Shown here one piece after another: positions 51,765 to 60,567 of a stretch of 64,000 nucleotides of DNA. The translations under genes were made by a program, and so were the position numbers. Under the pieces are notes generated by a model that was not told where the DNA came from, did no database searches, and saw nothing but the letters and a program-made list of their open reading frames with translations. Positions within the stretch are counted from its first letter, which is position 1. Each line of letters opens with the position of its first letter. The stretch lies in assembly GCA_947501105.1 (NCBI GenBank), contig CANMUP010000006.1, positions 1 to 64,000 on the forward strand, read 5' to 3'. This DNA is from an uncultured Flaviramulus sp. (GTDB taxonomy: Bacteria; Bacteroidota; Bacteroidia; Flavobacteriales; Flavobacteriaceae).

Positions 51765-53723
51765 ATGAAAAAACATTACTTCTTTTTATTTTTTATTGTT
51801 TCATTTTTATTTTCTTTTTCTCAAACAGATGACAAATTATATAACTATAGAGTTAATCTTAGTGAATTGAAAATGAAGACTTATGAAAAGGATTCAACAG
51901 CTAACGCTTTGGTTTTATATGAATATGGTAATAGTTATATAGAAAAACAAAATTTTAATTTAGTTACAGAAGAAAAACATAAAGTAAAAATATTAAACAG
52001 AGAAGGATTTAAAAATGCTACAATAACAATATATCTTTACAATACAAAAAGCAGAAGCGAAAAAGTAAAAGATATTGTTGCTACTACCTATAATGAAGCC
52101 AATGGTACGGTAATTAAAACGAAGCTAAGTGATAAAGACATTTTTAGAGAAAAATATGATGAGAATCGCACTTTAGTAAAATTTACTTTACCAAATATTA
52201 AAGAAGGTTCTGTAATAACCTATAGCTATAAATTAATATCTCCTTTTAAATTTAACTATAAAAGTTGGAGTTTTCAAAGCGATATTCCAAAATTTTATAG
52301 TGAATACAGAGCTAGCATCCCTGGCAATTGGGAGTATAATATTAAGCTAGTAGGAACACAAAAATTATTCATTGATGAATCAATAATTAAAAAAAACTGC
52401 TTATCTGCAAATGGAGGATATTCACATTGCTCATACTCCACTTATGCCATGAAAGATATTCCTGCTTTTATAAAAGAGGATTATATGACTAGCAAGTTTA
52501 ACTACCTTGCTAGAATTGAGTATGAACTTAAAACATTTAAAGGATTTGATGGTAGAATAAACAACTATACAAAAACCTGGAAAACAGTAGACAAAGAGTT
52601 TAAAACAGATAAAGATATTGGTAGACAACTTTCAAAATCTGTTAATTTAGAAGAATTTGTTAGCAGTAATATTGTTAATGAAGCAGATGATTACAAAAAA
52701 GCTAATGCTATTTATAAACATATTCAAGAAAATTATACATGGAATGGGGATTATAGAATATTTAAAGATGTATCGGTTAAAGATTTAATTAAAAACAAAT
52801 CAGGAAATGTATCATCTATAAACATTTTGCTACATAATTTATTAAAAGAAGCTAATATTGAGGCTAAACCTGTTTTAATTTCTACAAGAAATAATGGTTT
52901 TCCAACAAAAATTTATCCAGTAATAACCGACTTTAACTATTTAATTATTCAAGTTATTATTGATAATAAAGCATATTTATTAGATGCCACAGACCGCTAT
53001 TTAAGTTTTGGTGAAATTCCTTTTAGATGCTTAAATTCCTATGGACGGCTTATGGATTTTAAAAAAGGAAGTGAATGGGTTGATATTAATCCTAAAGAAT
53101 TATCTACAGTCCAATACAGATTAAATTTAAATTTGAATGAAAATGCAAACATTACTGGCAAAATTAGTTCTAAAACAACAGGCTATCATGCCTTAAGCAA
53201 AAGAAAAAAGTATTATCAGAATAGTGATTCATATATAACTAATTTAGAAGATAAGTTTCCAAACACTGAAATTGTTAATCATGAAGTTGTAAAAGGAGGG
53301 AAAACAAACCCGCAGTTTATTGAATCGTACGATGTTGAATACGGTTCTGAAGAAACTGGTGATAACATATATTTAAACCCATTTTTTATTAAATTCTTCT
53401 CTGAAAATCCATTTAAACTTCAAGAACGAACCTACCCTATTGATTTTGGGTACAAAGACTCTTTTTTCTATGTTTTAAAGCTCAATTTCGGTGATAAATA
53501 TACGCTTCTTGAAAAACCTAAAGATTTAAATTTAGCTTTACCTAACAATACAGGAAGTATCATATTTAGTAGTATAGTAGAAAATAATTATTTGCAAATT
53601 TTATTCAAAATCAATTTTAAAAACTCAATGTACCTACCAGAATATTACCCATATTTAAAAGGCTTTATGAGTAAAATTGTTGACATACAAACTAACTCAC
53701 TTGTACTACTAAAGAAGAAATAA
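51765..53723 (+). CDS. DUF3857 protein with degenerate transglutaminase domain
   Basis: A 652-residue secreted protein (signal peptide to FSFSQ). DUF3857 domain (about 40-260), then a transglutaminase fold (about 300-420). Aligned to the paralogue at 29841, the catalytic Cys is V349 (SGNVSS in place of GDC), the His is N391 (DFNYLI) and the Asp is kept (D407, LLDATD). It is therefore probably not a cysteine enzyme and may bind glycans or peptides instead. A related C-terminal beta region follows. Two bp separate it from the DnaQ-GIY-YIG gene. Confidence 0.85.
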   Translation: MKKHYFFLFFIVSFLFSFSQTDDKLYNYRVNLSELKMKTYEKDSTANALVLYEYGNSYIEKQNFNLVTEEKHKVKILNREGFKNATITIYLYNTKSRSEKVKDIVATTYNEANGTVIKTKLSDKDIFREKYDENRTLVKFTLPNIKEGSVITYSYKLISPFKFNYKSWSFQSDIPKFYSEYRASIPGNWEYNIKLVGTQKLFIDESIIKKNCLSANGGYSHCSYSTYAMKDIPAFIKEDYMTSKFNYLARIEYELKTFKGFDGRINNYTKTWKTVDKEFKTDKDIGRQLSKSVNLEEFVSSNIVNEADDYKKANAIYKHIQENYTWNGDYRIFKDVSVKDLIKNKSGNVSSINILLHNLLKEANIEAKPVLISTRNNGFPTKIYPVITDFNYLIIQVIIDNKAYLLDATDRYLSFGEIPFRCLNSYGRLMDFKKGSEWVDINPKELSTVQYRLNLNLNENANITGKISSKTTGYHALSKRKKYYQNSDSYITNLEDKFPNTEIVNHEVVKGGKTNPQFIESYDVEYGSEETGDNIYLNPFFIKFFSENPFKLQERTYPIDFGYKDSFFYVLKLNFGDKYTLLEKPKDLNLALPNNTGSIIFSSIVENNYLQILFKINFKNSMYLPEYYPYLKGFMSKIVDIQTNSLVLLKKK

Positions 53724-53735
53724 CAAATCTTTTAC

Positions 53736-53743
53736 TATTTTTG
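53736..53743 (+). promoter_or_regulatory. -7 box of the K+ channel gene
   Basis: TATTTTTG lies 5 nt before the ATG at 53749. It matches TAnnTTTG, so the mRNA would have almost no leader. Confidence 0.5.
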
Positions 53744-53748
53744 AATTT

Positions 53749-54624
53749 ATGAGTAATTACAGAACAAATAAATGGAGGCTAAAGCTTCAGGAAATTATTT
53801 ATGAAGCCGATACACCTGCGGGAAAATTATTTGATGTTGTTTTATTAGTAACAATTCTAGCTAGTATTTTACTAGTTATGTTAGAAAGTGTTAATAGCAT
53901 TGATAAAAACTTCCATGATTTTCTTAATATTTCTGAATGGGTAATTACTATTTTATTTACTATTGAGTATATAGCAAGGATTCTTACAGTAAGAAAACCG
54001 CTAAATTATGTTTTTAGTTTTTATGGTATTGTAGATTTACTTTCTACTATTCCTAAATATATTTCATTAATTTTTGGTGGCATACATGCTCTTGCTGCTT
54101 TAAGAGCTTTACGTTTATTGCGTATTTTTAGAATATTAAAGCTAGCACGTTATTTAGGTGCATCAAATACTCTTATAAACGCCTTAAAAGCTAGTAAAGC
54201 AAAAATATCTGTATTCTTATTTGCTGTAGTAATTGTTGCGATTATATTAGGCACGATAATGTATTTGGTTGAAGGTGAAGAAAACGGTTTTACTAATATC
54301 CCAAAAAGCGTATACTGGTGTATAGTAACACTAACAACTGTTGGATTTGGAGATATTGCGCCACAAACACCACTCGGGCAATTTATAGCCTCTTTAGTTA
54401 TGATTTTGGGTTATGGCATTATTGCTGTTCCAACTGGTATTGTATCAGCAGAATATACAAATCAAAACAAGCCTGATAAAGAAAATGAGCCAAAAAATAA
54501 TTCTGAAAACAAATCAGACATTGTTCAACTTAACTCTCAGTGCTGTTCTAATTGTTTAAATGAATTGCATCGTGATGATGCTGAGTTTTGCTTTAAATGC
54601 GGATGTAATTTACATCATGACTAA
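53749..54624 (+). CDS. Voltage-gated K+ channel-like protein with C-terminal zinc ribbon
   Basis: A 291-residue six-helix ion channel. S4 is basic (ALRALRLLRIFRILKLARYL), and the pore filter TVGFGD is at 197-202. A cytoplasmic tail rich in Asn, Lys and Glu leads to a C-terminal zinc-ribbon-like motif with four cysteines in two pairs (SNC and CFKCGC, about 265-287). The appended metal site is unusual for the family. The 3' end overlaps miaA by 8 bp. Confidence 0.88.
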   Translation: MSNYRTNKWRLKLQEIIYEADTPAGKLFDVVLLVTILASILLVMLESVNSIDKNFHDFLNISEWVITILFTIEYIARILTVRKPLNYVFSFYGIVDLLSTIPKYISLIFGGIHALAALRALRLLRIFRILKLARYLGASNTLINALKASKAKISVFLFAVVIVAIILGTIMYLVEGEENGFTNIPKSVYWCIVTLTTVGFGDIAPQTPLGQFIASLVMILGYGIIAVPTGIVSAEYTNQNKPDKENEPKNNSENKSDIVQLNSQCCSNCLNELHRDDAEFCFKCGCNLHHD

Positions 54625-55519
54625 GTATCTTATTTCTATCGTTGGTCCAACTGCTATAGGCAAAACTGCTCTTAGTATTAAGCTCGCTCAACATTTTAAT
54701 ACAGAAATTATTTCAGCAGATTCTAGGCAGTTTTTCAAAGAGATGCAAATTGGAACTGCTGCTCCAACCAAAGAAGAGCTAGCTCAAGCTAAACATCATT
54801 TTATTCACCATAAATCAATAGAAGACAATTATAATGTAGGTGCTTTTGAAAAAGATGCTTTGCTGTGCTTAAACACACTTTTTAAAACTAAAGACATTGT
54901 TATTATGGTTGGCGGTTCCGGATTATATGTACATGCCGTAACCAAAGGGCTAGATTATTTTCCTGACATAGATAAAAGTATTCGTGAAGATTTAAACAAA
55001 AAATATAAAGAACAAGGTATTTCTGCTTTACAAGCACAACTAAAATTGTTAGATATTAATGCTTTTAATTCTATTGCTATTGATAATCCACATCGTGTAA
55101 TTCGTGCATTAGAAATTTGTATTGGCACAGGTAAACCTTATTCTTCTTTTTTAAATCAAGAAAAAGCAAATAGAAATTTTAAAACCATTACCGTAGGGCT
55201 TACTTCCGAAAGAGATCATATTTACAATCGTATCAATAAACGTGTCGATATTATGGTGCAACAAGGTTTGTTAAACGAAGTTAGGGCTTTATTACCTTAT
55301 CAATCATTAAATGCATTAAACACGGTTGGTTATAAAGAACTTTTTAATTACTTTAATGGTGAGTGGACTTTAGACTTTGCAGTAGCAGAAATTAAAAAGA
55401 ATACACGTCGTTTCGCTAAGCGACAATTAACATGGTTTAAAAAAAACGAATCAACTTTATGGTTTGATTATGAAACTTCGACTGAAGAAATTATTAAAGA
55501 TATAGATAACACATTTTAG
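54617..55519 (+). CDS. miaA: tRNA dimethylallyltransferase MiaA
   Basis: A 300-residue enzyme that isopentenylates A37 of tRNAs reading UNN codons. The start at 54617 (MTKYLISIVGPTAIGKTALS) gives a correct P-loop; a longer frame from 54560 lies inside the channel gene. ISADSRQFFKEMQIGTAAP is the catalytic Asp region, and TRRFAKRQLTWFKKN the tRNA-binding part. It overlaps the channel gene by 8 bp, so coupled translation is likely. Confidence 0.95.
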   Translation: MTKYLISIVGPTAIGKTALSIKLAQHFNTEIISADSRQFFKEMQIGTAAPTKEELAQAKHHFIHHKSIEDNYNVGAFEKDALLCLNTLFKTKDIVIMVGGSGLYVHAVTKGLDYFPDIDKSIREDLNKKYKEQGISALQAQLKLLDINAFNSIAIDNPHRVIRALEICIGTGKPYSSFLNQEKANRNFKTITVGLTSERDHIYNRINKRVDIMVQQGLLNEVRALLPYQSLNALNTVGYKELFNYFNGEWTLDFAVAEIKKNTRRFAKRQLTWFKKNESTLWFDYETSTEEIIKDIDNTF

Positions 55520-55521
55520 CA

Positions 55522-56208
55522 ATGGCAATACCTGAAGATGCTCTAGATAATCCTGTTTGGTTCTCTTTGACAGATATACATTTTAATGAAACCATAGACT
55601 ATGGAAATGTGAAGTTTTTTCATCCAGATTATGGCCCTTTTGGTGCTTTCATTAACAATGAAGATACAAGCATAGCTATAGAAAAACACGCTGAGTTAAT
55701 TGATGATTTTTTTATTGTTGGCGATAAACCTAAAATGCCAGTTCATTTTAAAGAACCTATTGAATATATAGGCTTGCAAATGATTATTTATAACAAAATA
55801 AACTATCCAATAACAGAAACTATTGTTGAGCTTACTGAATCTCATTACGATGACTTAATTGATTTAGTTAAGCTTGTATATCCAGAATATTTTAAATCTA
55901 AAACTAATACTTTAGGTCAATATTTCGGGATTTATAAAGACGGAAAACTAGTAGCCATAACTGGCGAACGTATGCAAACCAAAAACTTCATTGAAATTAG
56001 TGCTGTAATTACGCATCCTGATTATACTGGTAATGGGTTTGCTAAGCAACTTATTGCTTATACGGTAGAGATTATATTAAAAAAAGGCAAAATTCCTTTT
56101 TTGCATGTAGACCAAACTAATTTAGGACCTATTAAATTATACGAAAAATTAGGTTTTACTATAAGAAGAAAATTTAGTTTTTGGAAAATTACTCACGAAG
56201 CGAATTAG
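55522..56208 (+). CDS. GNAT family acetyltransferase
   Basis: A 228-residue protein. The N-terminal half (about 1-105) is a domain I do not recognise with an FHPDYGPFGAF segment; the C-terminal GNAT domain has ISAVITHPDYTGNGFAKQLI (acetyl-CoA loop) and LHVDQTNLGPIKLYEKLGF, a FR47-like pattern. Acceptor unknown. It lies 2 bp after miaA and converges on the histidine kinase gene. Confidence 0.85.
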   Translation: MAIPEDALDNPVWFSLTDIHFNETIDYGNVKFFHPDYGPFGAFINNEDTSIAIEKHAELIDDFFIVGDKPKMPVHFKEPIEYIGLQMIIYNKINYPITETIVELTESHYDDLIDLVKLVYPEYFKSKTNTLGQYFGIYKDGKLVAITGERMQTKNFIEISAVITHPDYTGNGFAKQLIAYTVEIILKKGKIPFLHVDQTNLGPIKLYEKLGFTIRRKFSFWKITHEAN

Positions 56209-56209
56209 T

Positions 56210-57586
56210 TTAAGCATTAAATACTAGAGTAAACATAGTATACTTTCCAGGTTCTGAGCTAACCAGCAAGTTACCATCATGTTTTTTAAGTATGTTCTTA
56301 GATAAACTCAAACCAATACCAGACCCGTTTTTTTTCGTAGTATAAAAAGGTATAAAAACCTGATTCATTATCTTCTCCTCTATTCCCTTTCCATTATCAT
56401 AAACAGTAATTATTGTTTTATCTATTTTTACTTCGCAATTTAATTTAATAACTGGGTTTTCAATTCCTTTTAAAGCATGAATGCTATTATTAATTAAGTT
56501 AATTATTACTTGCTCAATTAGTTTACTATCAGCCAAAATCGTTGCATTTGCAGGAATTTGCAATATGCTCAAATTAATATTAGCGACTTCAATTAGTGGT
56601 TTCATTAATAACTGAATTGCAGATAAAAAGCTTTTTACATTAATTTTATGCAATTGAGGAATAGGTACATTAGATATTGTTCTATAATCTTCTACAAAAG
56701 CTAGCAATCCATCAGAACGTTTTTTAATGGTAGCCGCTGCCATATTAATATCTAATATATCATCCTTATCTAATTTATCAATACTAATAAGTTTTCCGTT
56801 TTCATCTTCAGTTATAGATTTCATTGTAGAAGCTAATGAGCTAACTGGTGTGAAAGAATTCAGCATTTCATGAGCCAAAATTCTAATAACATTATGCCAT
56901 GCTTCTATTTCTTTTTGTTCAATTTCCGATCGTATATCTTGAAAAGTAATAATTAAATAAGGCTCATTAAGCAATTGTATTTCAATTACTTCCAGAGACA
57001 ATTGCTTTCTTTCTATTTCATCTCCAAAATCAACTAAAACTTTTCCACCGTTGGCAATACTTTTAATTTTTATAACTAACCAAGGGACTTGATTTGCTAA
57101 TCTGTGCCAGTACTTATGCTTTGGCAATTTGAGTATTTCACTAGCTGCTTTGTTTAGAAATAAAATTTCTTCGCTAGATTGCTCTTGGTCTAAATCTTCT
57201 TTCTTAATAGAAACTATCCCTAAGTTTACATGCTCTATAATATATTTAAAATACTTATACTGCGCTTCTTTTTCTATTTTGTTTCTTTTAAAAATTTTAA
57301 TTATTAAATTAAAATCATCAAAAACTTTTGCAAAAGAGTCTCCTTTTTTTGAAGGTGAAAAATATACCGAATAATCTTCGTTCTTTAAAGCATCTAAAAA
57401 TTTTACGAGAGAATAGTTCGTATTATTTACATACTTTATTAGAAAAATAACCTGTATAGTAATTAATAAACCAGTTCCAACAGTGCTAAACCAAAGTGTT
57501 TTATTGAAAAAATATGAAAACAGAACACAAAGAAATAAAATTATTAAAATGCGTATTACTACTTGTAGTGTAAATTTCTTAATCAA
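56210..57586 (-). CDS. NtrB/NtrY-type sensor histidine kinase
   Basis: A 458-residue kinase with two N-terminal membrane helices (about 10-27 and 33-50) and a short loop. A PAS-like region follows, then phosphoacceptor His in ILAHEMLNSFTPVSS, N box NLINNSIHALKG, and G boxes DNGKGIEEKI and KKNGSGIGLSLSKNIL. With little periplasmic part it probably senses a membrane or cytoplasmic signal. It follows the sigma-54 regulator gene by 12 bp and is its likely partner. Confidence 0.93.
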   Translation of the reverse strand: MIKKFTLQVVIRILIILFLCVLFSYFFNKTLWFSTVGTGLLITIQVIFLIKYVNNTNYSLVKFLDALKNEDYSVYFSPSKKGDSFAKVFDDFNLIIKIFKRNKIEKEAQYKYFKYIIEHVNLGIVSIKKEDLDQEQSSEEILFLNKAASEILKLPKHKYWHRLANQVPWLVIKIKSIANGGKVLVDFGDEIERKQLSLEVIEIQLLNEPYLIITFQDIRSEIEQKEIEAWHNVIRILAHEMLNSFTPVSSLASTMKSITEDENGKLISIDKLDKDDILDINMAAATIKKRSDGLLAFVEDYRTISNVPIPQLHKINVKSFLSAIQLLMKPLIEVANINLSILQIPANATILADSKLIEQVIINLINNSIHALKGIENPVIKLNCEVKIDKTIITVYDNGKGIEEKIMNQVFIPFYTTKKNGSGIGLSLSKNILKKHDGNLLVSSEPGKYTMFTLVFNA

Positions 57587-57598
57587 ATTTTAAAAGTA

Positions 57599-58981
57599 TT
57601 ATAAATTAAACTTTTCTAACCTTCGGTAAAGCGCAGCTCTTGTTAAACCCAATTCTTTTGCGGCTTTAGATATATTTCCATCGTACTTTGCAATTGCCTT
57701 TTTAACCAATAGCTTTTCTATTTCTTGCAAATTTAAATTACCAAAGTCGCTAATATTTGCTGTATTGTCCGTCTCAATATTAGAGAGATTAAAATCTAAA
57801 GGCTTAATAACATTATCGTCACACATAATAACACCACGCTCAATGGTATGTTGAATTTCTCTAATATTTCCTGGCCAATTATGTGTTTTTAAAATATTTA
57901 ATGCTTCATCTGTAATTGTTAAATGTGATTTTTGATATTTTTCCTTAAACATATTTAAATAATGAGTAACAAAATCTGAAATATCTTCTGGTCTTTCTCT
58001 TAATGGAGGAATTTCAATCTCTACAGTATTAATTCTAAACAATAAATCCTGTCTAAATTTTCCTTCTGAAACCCACTGATTAAGTGGTGCATTTGTAGCA
58101 AATAATAATCTTGCATTGAAAGGTCTTTCAATACCTTCGCCTAATCTTGACACCTTTTTATCTTGCAAAACGGTTAATAGTTTTGATTGTAAATTATAAG
58201 GAAGGTTTCCAATTTCATCCAAAAACAGGGTACCATTTTCAGCCATTTCAAAACGCCCAGGCTTATCTTCAAAAGCACCCGTAAACGATCCTTTTTTATG
58301 TCCAAAGAGTTCACTCTCAAAGAGAGATTCTGATAAAGCTCCTAAGTCCACATGAATAAATGGTGCATTTTTATTTGATGAGCGCTTATGTATTTCTCTT
58401 GCTAGATGTTGTTTACCTGTACCGTTTTCTCCTAAAATTAAAACATTCGCATCAGTATCACTAACTTTTGTAACCACATCCATAACTTTAGTCATAGCGT
58501 TAGAGTTACCAATTACAGGTCCAAATCTTATATCGTCGTTTTCCAATAAAGCCTTGTTAGTATGCTTTAAAATAGATACTTGCTTATTAGATTTACTTAA
58601 TTCTAAACCTGCATGTACCGTAGCTAAAAACTTTTCGTTACTCCACGGTTTAAGTATAAAATCAAAAGCGCCATTCTTAATAGCATTTACTGCTAACTCT
58701 ACTTCACCGTAAGCAGTCATTAGCACAACTACCATTTTGGGTTTTATATTTAAAATATGCTTTAACCAATACATACCTTCCTTACCATCATTAAAACCTA
58801 TTCTATAATTCATATCCAACACAATCATATCTATGTGTTCTTTTGAAATAAGCTGATTAATTTCTTTCGGATTATCCCTTGTAATTATATTAGTGTAGTA
58901 TTTTTTAAGCAATAATTTAGCAGAAAGTAAAACATCTTCGTCATCATCAATAATTAAAATTGTTGCTGGATTTTTTATCAT
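57599..58981 (-). CDS. Sigma-54-dependent response regulator (NtrC family)
   Basis: A 460-residue regulator from the ATG at 58981; a longer frame to 59026 adds 15 residues outside the family. Receiver domain (about 7-125) with phosphoacceptor D56 in VLDMNYR; AAA+ domain with Walker A GENGTGKQ (184-191) and the sigma-54 contact loop GSFTGA (231-236, Ser for the usual Ala); Fis-type HTH at the end (about 425-460, ISKAAKELGLTRAALYRRLE). It should activate the divergent export operon, whose promoter and upstream sites are visible. Confidence 0.94.
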   Translation of the reverse strand: MIKNPATILIIDDDEDVLLSAKLLLKKYYTNIITRDNPKEINQLISKEHIDMIVLDMNYRIGFNDGKEGMYWLKHILNIKPKMVVVLMTAYGEVELAVNAIKNGAFDFILKPWSNEKFLATVHAGLELSKSNKQVSILKHTNKALLENDDIRFGPVIGNSNAMTKVMDVVTKVSDTDANVLILGENGTGKQHLAREIHKRSSNKNAPFIHVDLGALSESLFESELFGHKKGSFTGAFEDKPGRFEMAENGTLFLDEIGNLPYNLQSKLLTVLQDKKVSRLGEGIERPFNARLLFATNAPLNQWVSEGKFRQDLLFRINTVEIEIPPLRERPEDISDFVTHYLNMFKEKYQKSHLTITDEALNILKTHNWPGNIREIQHTIERGVIMCDDNVIKPLDFNLSNIETDNTANISDFGNLNLQEIEKLLVKKAIAKYDGNISKAAKELGLTRAALYRRLEKFNL

Positions 58982-59019
58982 TTGTATAATCCTAATTAAG
59001 TTTTGTCTAATGTACAAAA

Positions 59020-59057
59020 TGTTCACTATCGAACAATGTTTTGTTCGATAGTGAACA
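59020..59057. promoter_or_regulatory. Paired TGTTC-N6-GAACA dyads (likely enhancer sites)
   Basis: A long inverted repeat with 17-bp arms around TGTT contains two copies of TGTTC-N6-GAACA (59020-59035 and 59042-59057). Its middle lies about 85 bp upstream of a -24/-12 promoter and about 57 bp from the regulator ATG at 58981. This is the expected layout for NtrC-type activator binding. Confidence 0.7.
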
Positions 59058-59120
59058 CTTTTAAAATTATGTTTAAAATTTAAATTGCTGATTAATAGCG
59101 CTTTAATAAGGTAAAAATAT

Positions 59121-59137
59121 TTGGCACTAGCATTGAG
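59121..59137 (+). promoter_or_regulatory. Sigma-54 -24/-12 promoter of the export operon
   Basis: TTGGCACTAGCATTGAG keeps GG of the -24 element and TTG of the -12 element at the exact consensus spacing; the C of TTGC is A here. Its start would be near 59148, leaving about 148 nt before the HlyD gene, including a 21-codon ORF. Confidence 0.65.
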
Positions 59138-59218
59138 TATTAGACTTCAGAATTCATCAATCAAAAAACGATCAGTAAAAACAATCATTATCAATCAATA
59201 TAAAAATCAGACAATAAC

Positions 59219-59284
59219 ATGGTAGCATTAATTATAGAAATAACAGCTTTTATTACAGACATAGTTTTATCAATCTTGGTTTAA
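59219..59284 (+). CDS. Putative 21-residue hydrophobic peptide
   Basis: ATG at 59219 to TAA at 59284 encodes a 21-residue peptide rich in Ile, Val and Leu with a single Glu and a single Asp, long enough to span a membrane once. It lies between the sigma-54 promoter and the HlyD gene, 11 bp before that gene's ATG. It may be a small membrane partner of the exporter, a leader peptide that couples translation, or chance. Confidence 0.4.
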   Translation: MVALIIEITAFITDIVLSILV

Positions 59285-59295
59285 ATTTAATCGTT

Positions 59296-60555
59296 ATGAA
59301 ACAAATTGGAATGGATAAAAGAGTAGAAAAAAAGAAATGGACGCAAACTAAAAAGTTATATATAGCTGGAACCATAGTTTTTTTAACCCTTGCTTTTTTT
59401 GGCTTTAAAGCTATTAACAAAAAAACATATAAAGTTAATGCTTCAAAAATATCAGTAAAAAAAGTTATTGAAGGAAATTTTCAAGATATGATTTTAATTG
59501 ATGGCGATGTAGAACCCATTAATTTAGTTCTAGTAAATACCCTCGAAGGTGGTACCGTAGAAGAAATATTTATTGAAGATGGCATTAGCGTTGAAAAAGG
59601 TACGCCTTTATTACGCTTAAGCAATCCATCTGTAACGCTTGGGTACATGAATCAGGAAACTGCCATTGTAGAGCAAATCAATAATCTAAGAAATTTAAAA
59701 TTATCTCTTGAAAAAGATCAGCGAGACTTAACAGAATCTCTTATAGATAGTGAGAATAGCTTAGCGGATATTGAACGTAGCTATAAAGTAGACTCAGTGT
59801 TGTATGCCAAAGATATAGTTGCTAAAAACGACTTTATTGATAGAAAAGAATCTTATAAATACTTAAAAAACAAACGCGATTTAGTAGACAGAAATGTAAC
59901 TAAAAGCAGACAGGATAACAAAACTCAAATACATCAAATAAATAAATCTATAGGAATGATGCAACGTAACTTAGAGATGATTCATGATAATATTGATAAA
60001 ATGTTAGTTCGTGCCCCAGTTTCTGGAATGTTATCATCTTTTGACCCCGTAATTGGCGAATCGTATGGCAATAACCAAACCGTTGCAAAAATAGATGTTC
60101 AGTCTGGTTTTAAAATTAAAGGGCAAGTTGACGAATATTATTTAAGTATGGTTAAGCCTGGTCAATTAGCACGTTTCTCTTTTGATGGTGAGTTGATTGA
60201 TTTGAAAGTTAAAAAAGTGTTGCCAGAAGTGGTAAGCAGACGTTTTGAAATCGAATTAGTTTTTGTAAATATACCTCCAAAAGCAATAACCATTGGTCAA
60301 TCTCTTCAAGTAAGGCTAGAATTATCAAAAGCACAAAAATCTTTAATGATACCAAGAGGCAGCTATTTTCAATCATCAGGTGGGCAATATGTATATGTTT
60401 TGGATGGAAATGGAGAAGCCAATAAACGATATATAAAATTAGGCAGTAAAAATCCTAGTTATTACCAAGTATTAGAAGGATTAAATGTAGGTGACGAATT
60501 TATTTCTTCTTCTTATGACGACTTTAAAAATTATGAATCAATCAAAATCAATTAA
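59296..60555 (+). CDS. HlyD/MFP-type periplasmic adaptor
   Basis: A 419-residue adaptor with one N-terminal membrane helix (about 25-41, LYIAGTIVFLTLAFFGF). A biotinyl/lipoyl-like half (GGTVEEIFIEDGISVEKGTPLLRL) and its return segment (VRAPVSGMLSSF) flank a long coiled coil (about 125-230). Beta-barrel and MPD-like C-terminus follow (RGSYFQSSGGQYVYVL). It links an ABC exporter to an outer-membrane channel. An ATG at 59311 is an alternative start. No TolC gene is in this operon. Confidence 0.9.
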   Translation: MKQIGMDKRVEKKKWTQTKKLYIAGTIVFLTLAFFGFKAINKKTYKVNASKISVKKVIEGNFQDMILIDGDVEPINLVLVNTLEGGTVEEIFIEDGISVEKGTPLLRLSNPSVTLGYMNQETAIVEQINNLRNLKLSLEKDQRDLTESLIDSENSLADIERSYKVDSVLYAKDIVAKNDFIDRKESYKYLKNKRDLVDRNVTKSRQDNKTQIHQINKSIGMMQRNLEMIHDNIDKMLVRAPVSGMLSSFDPVIGESYGNNQTVAKIDVQSGFKIKGQVDEYYLSMVKPGQLARFSFDGELIDLKVKKVLPEVVSRRFEIELVFVNIPPKAITIGQSLQVRLELSKAQKSLMIPRGSYFQSSGGQYVYVLDGNGEANKRYIKLGSKNPSYYQVLEGLNVGDEFISSSYDDFKNYESIKIN

Positions 60556-60567
60556 AAACTAAAAACC

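Noticed and set aside
54560-54616. Longer miaA start at 54560
   Set aside because: The added residues lie inside the channel gene and precede the normal MiaA N-terminus and P-loop.
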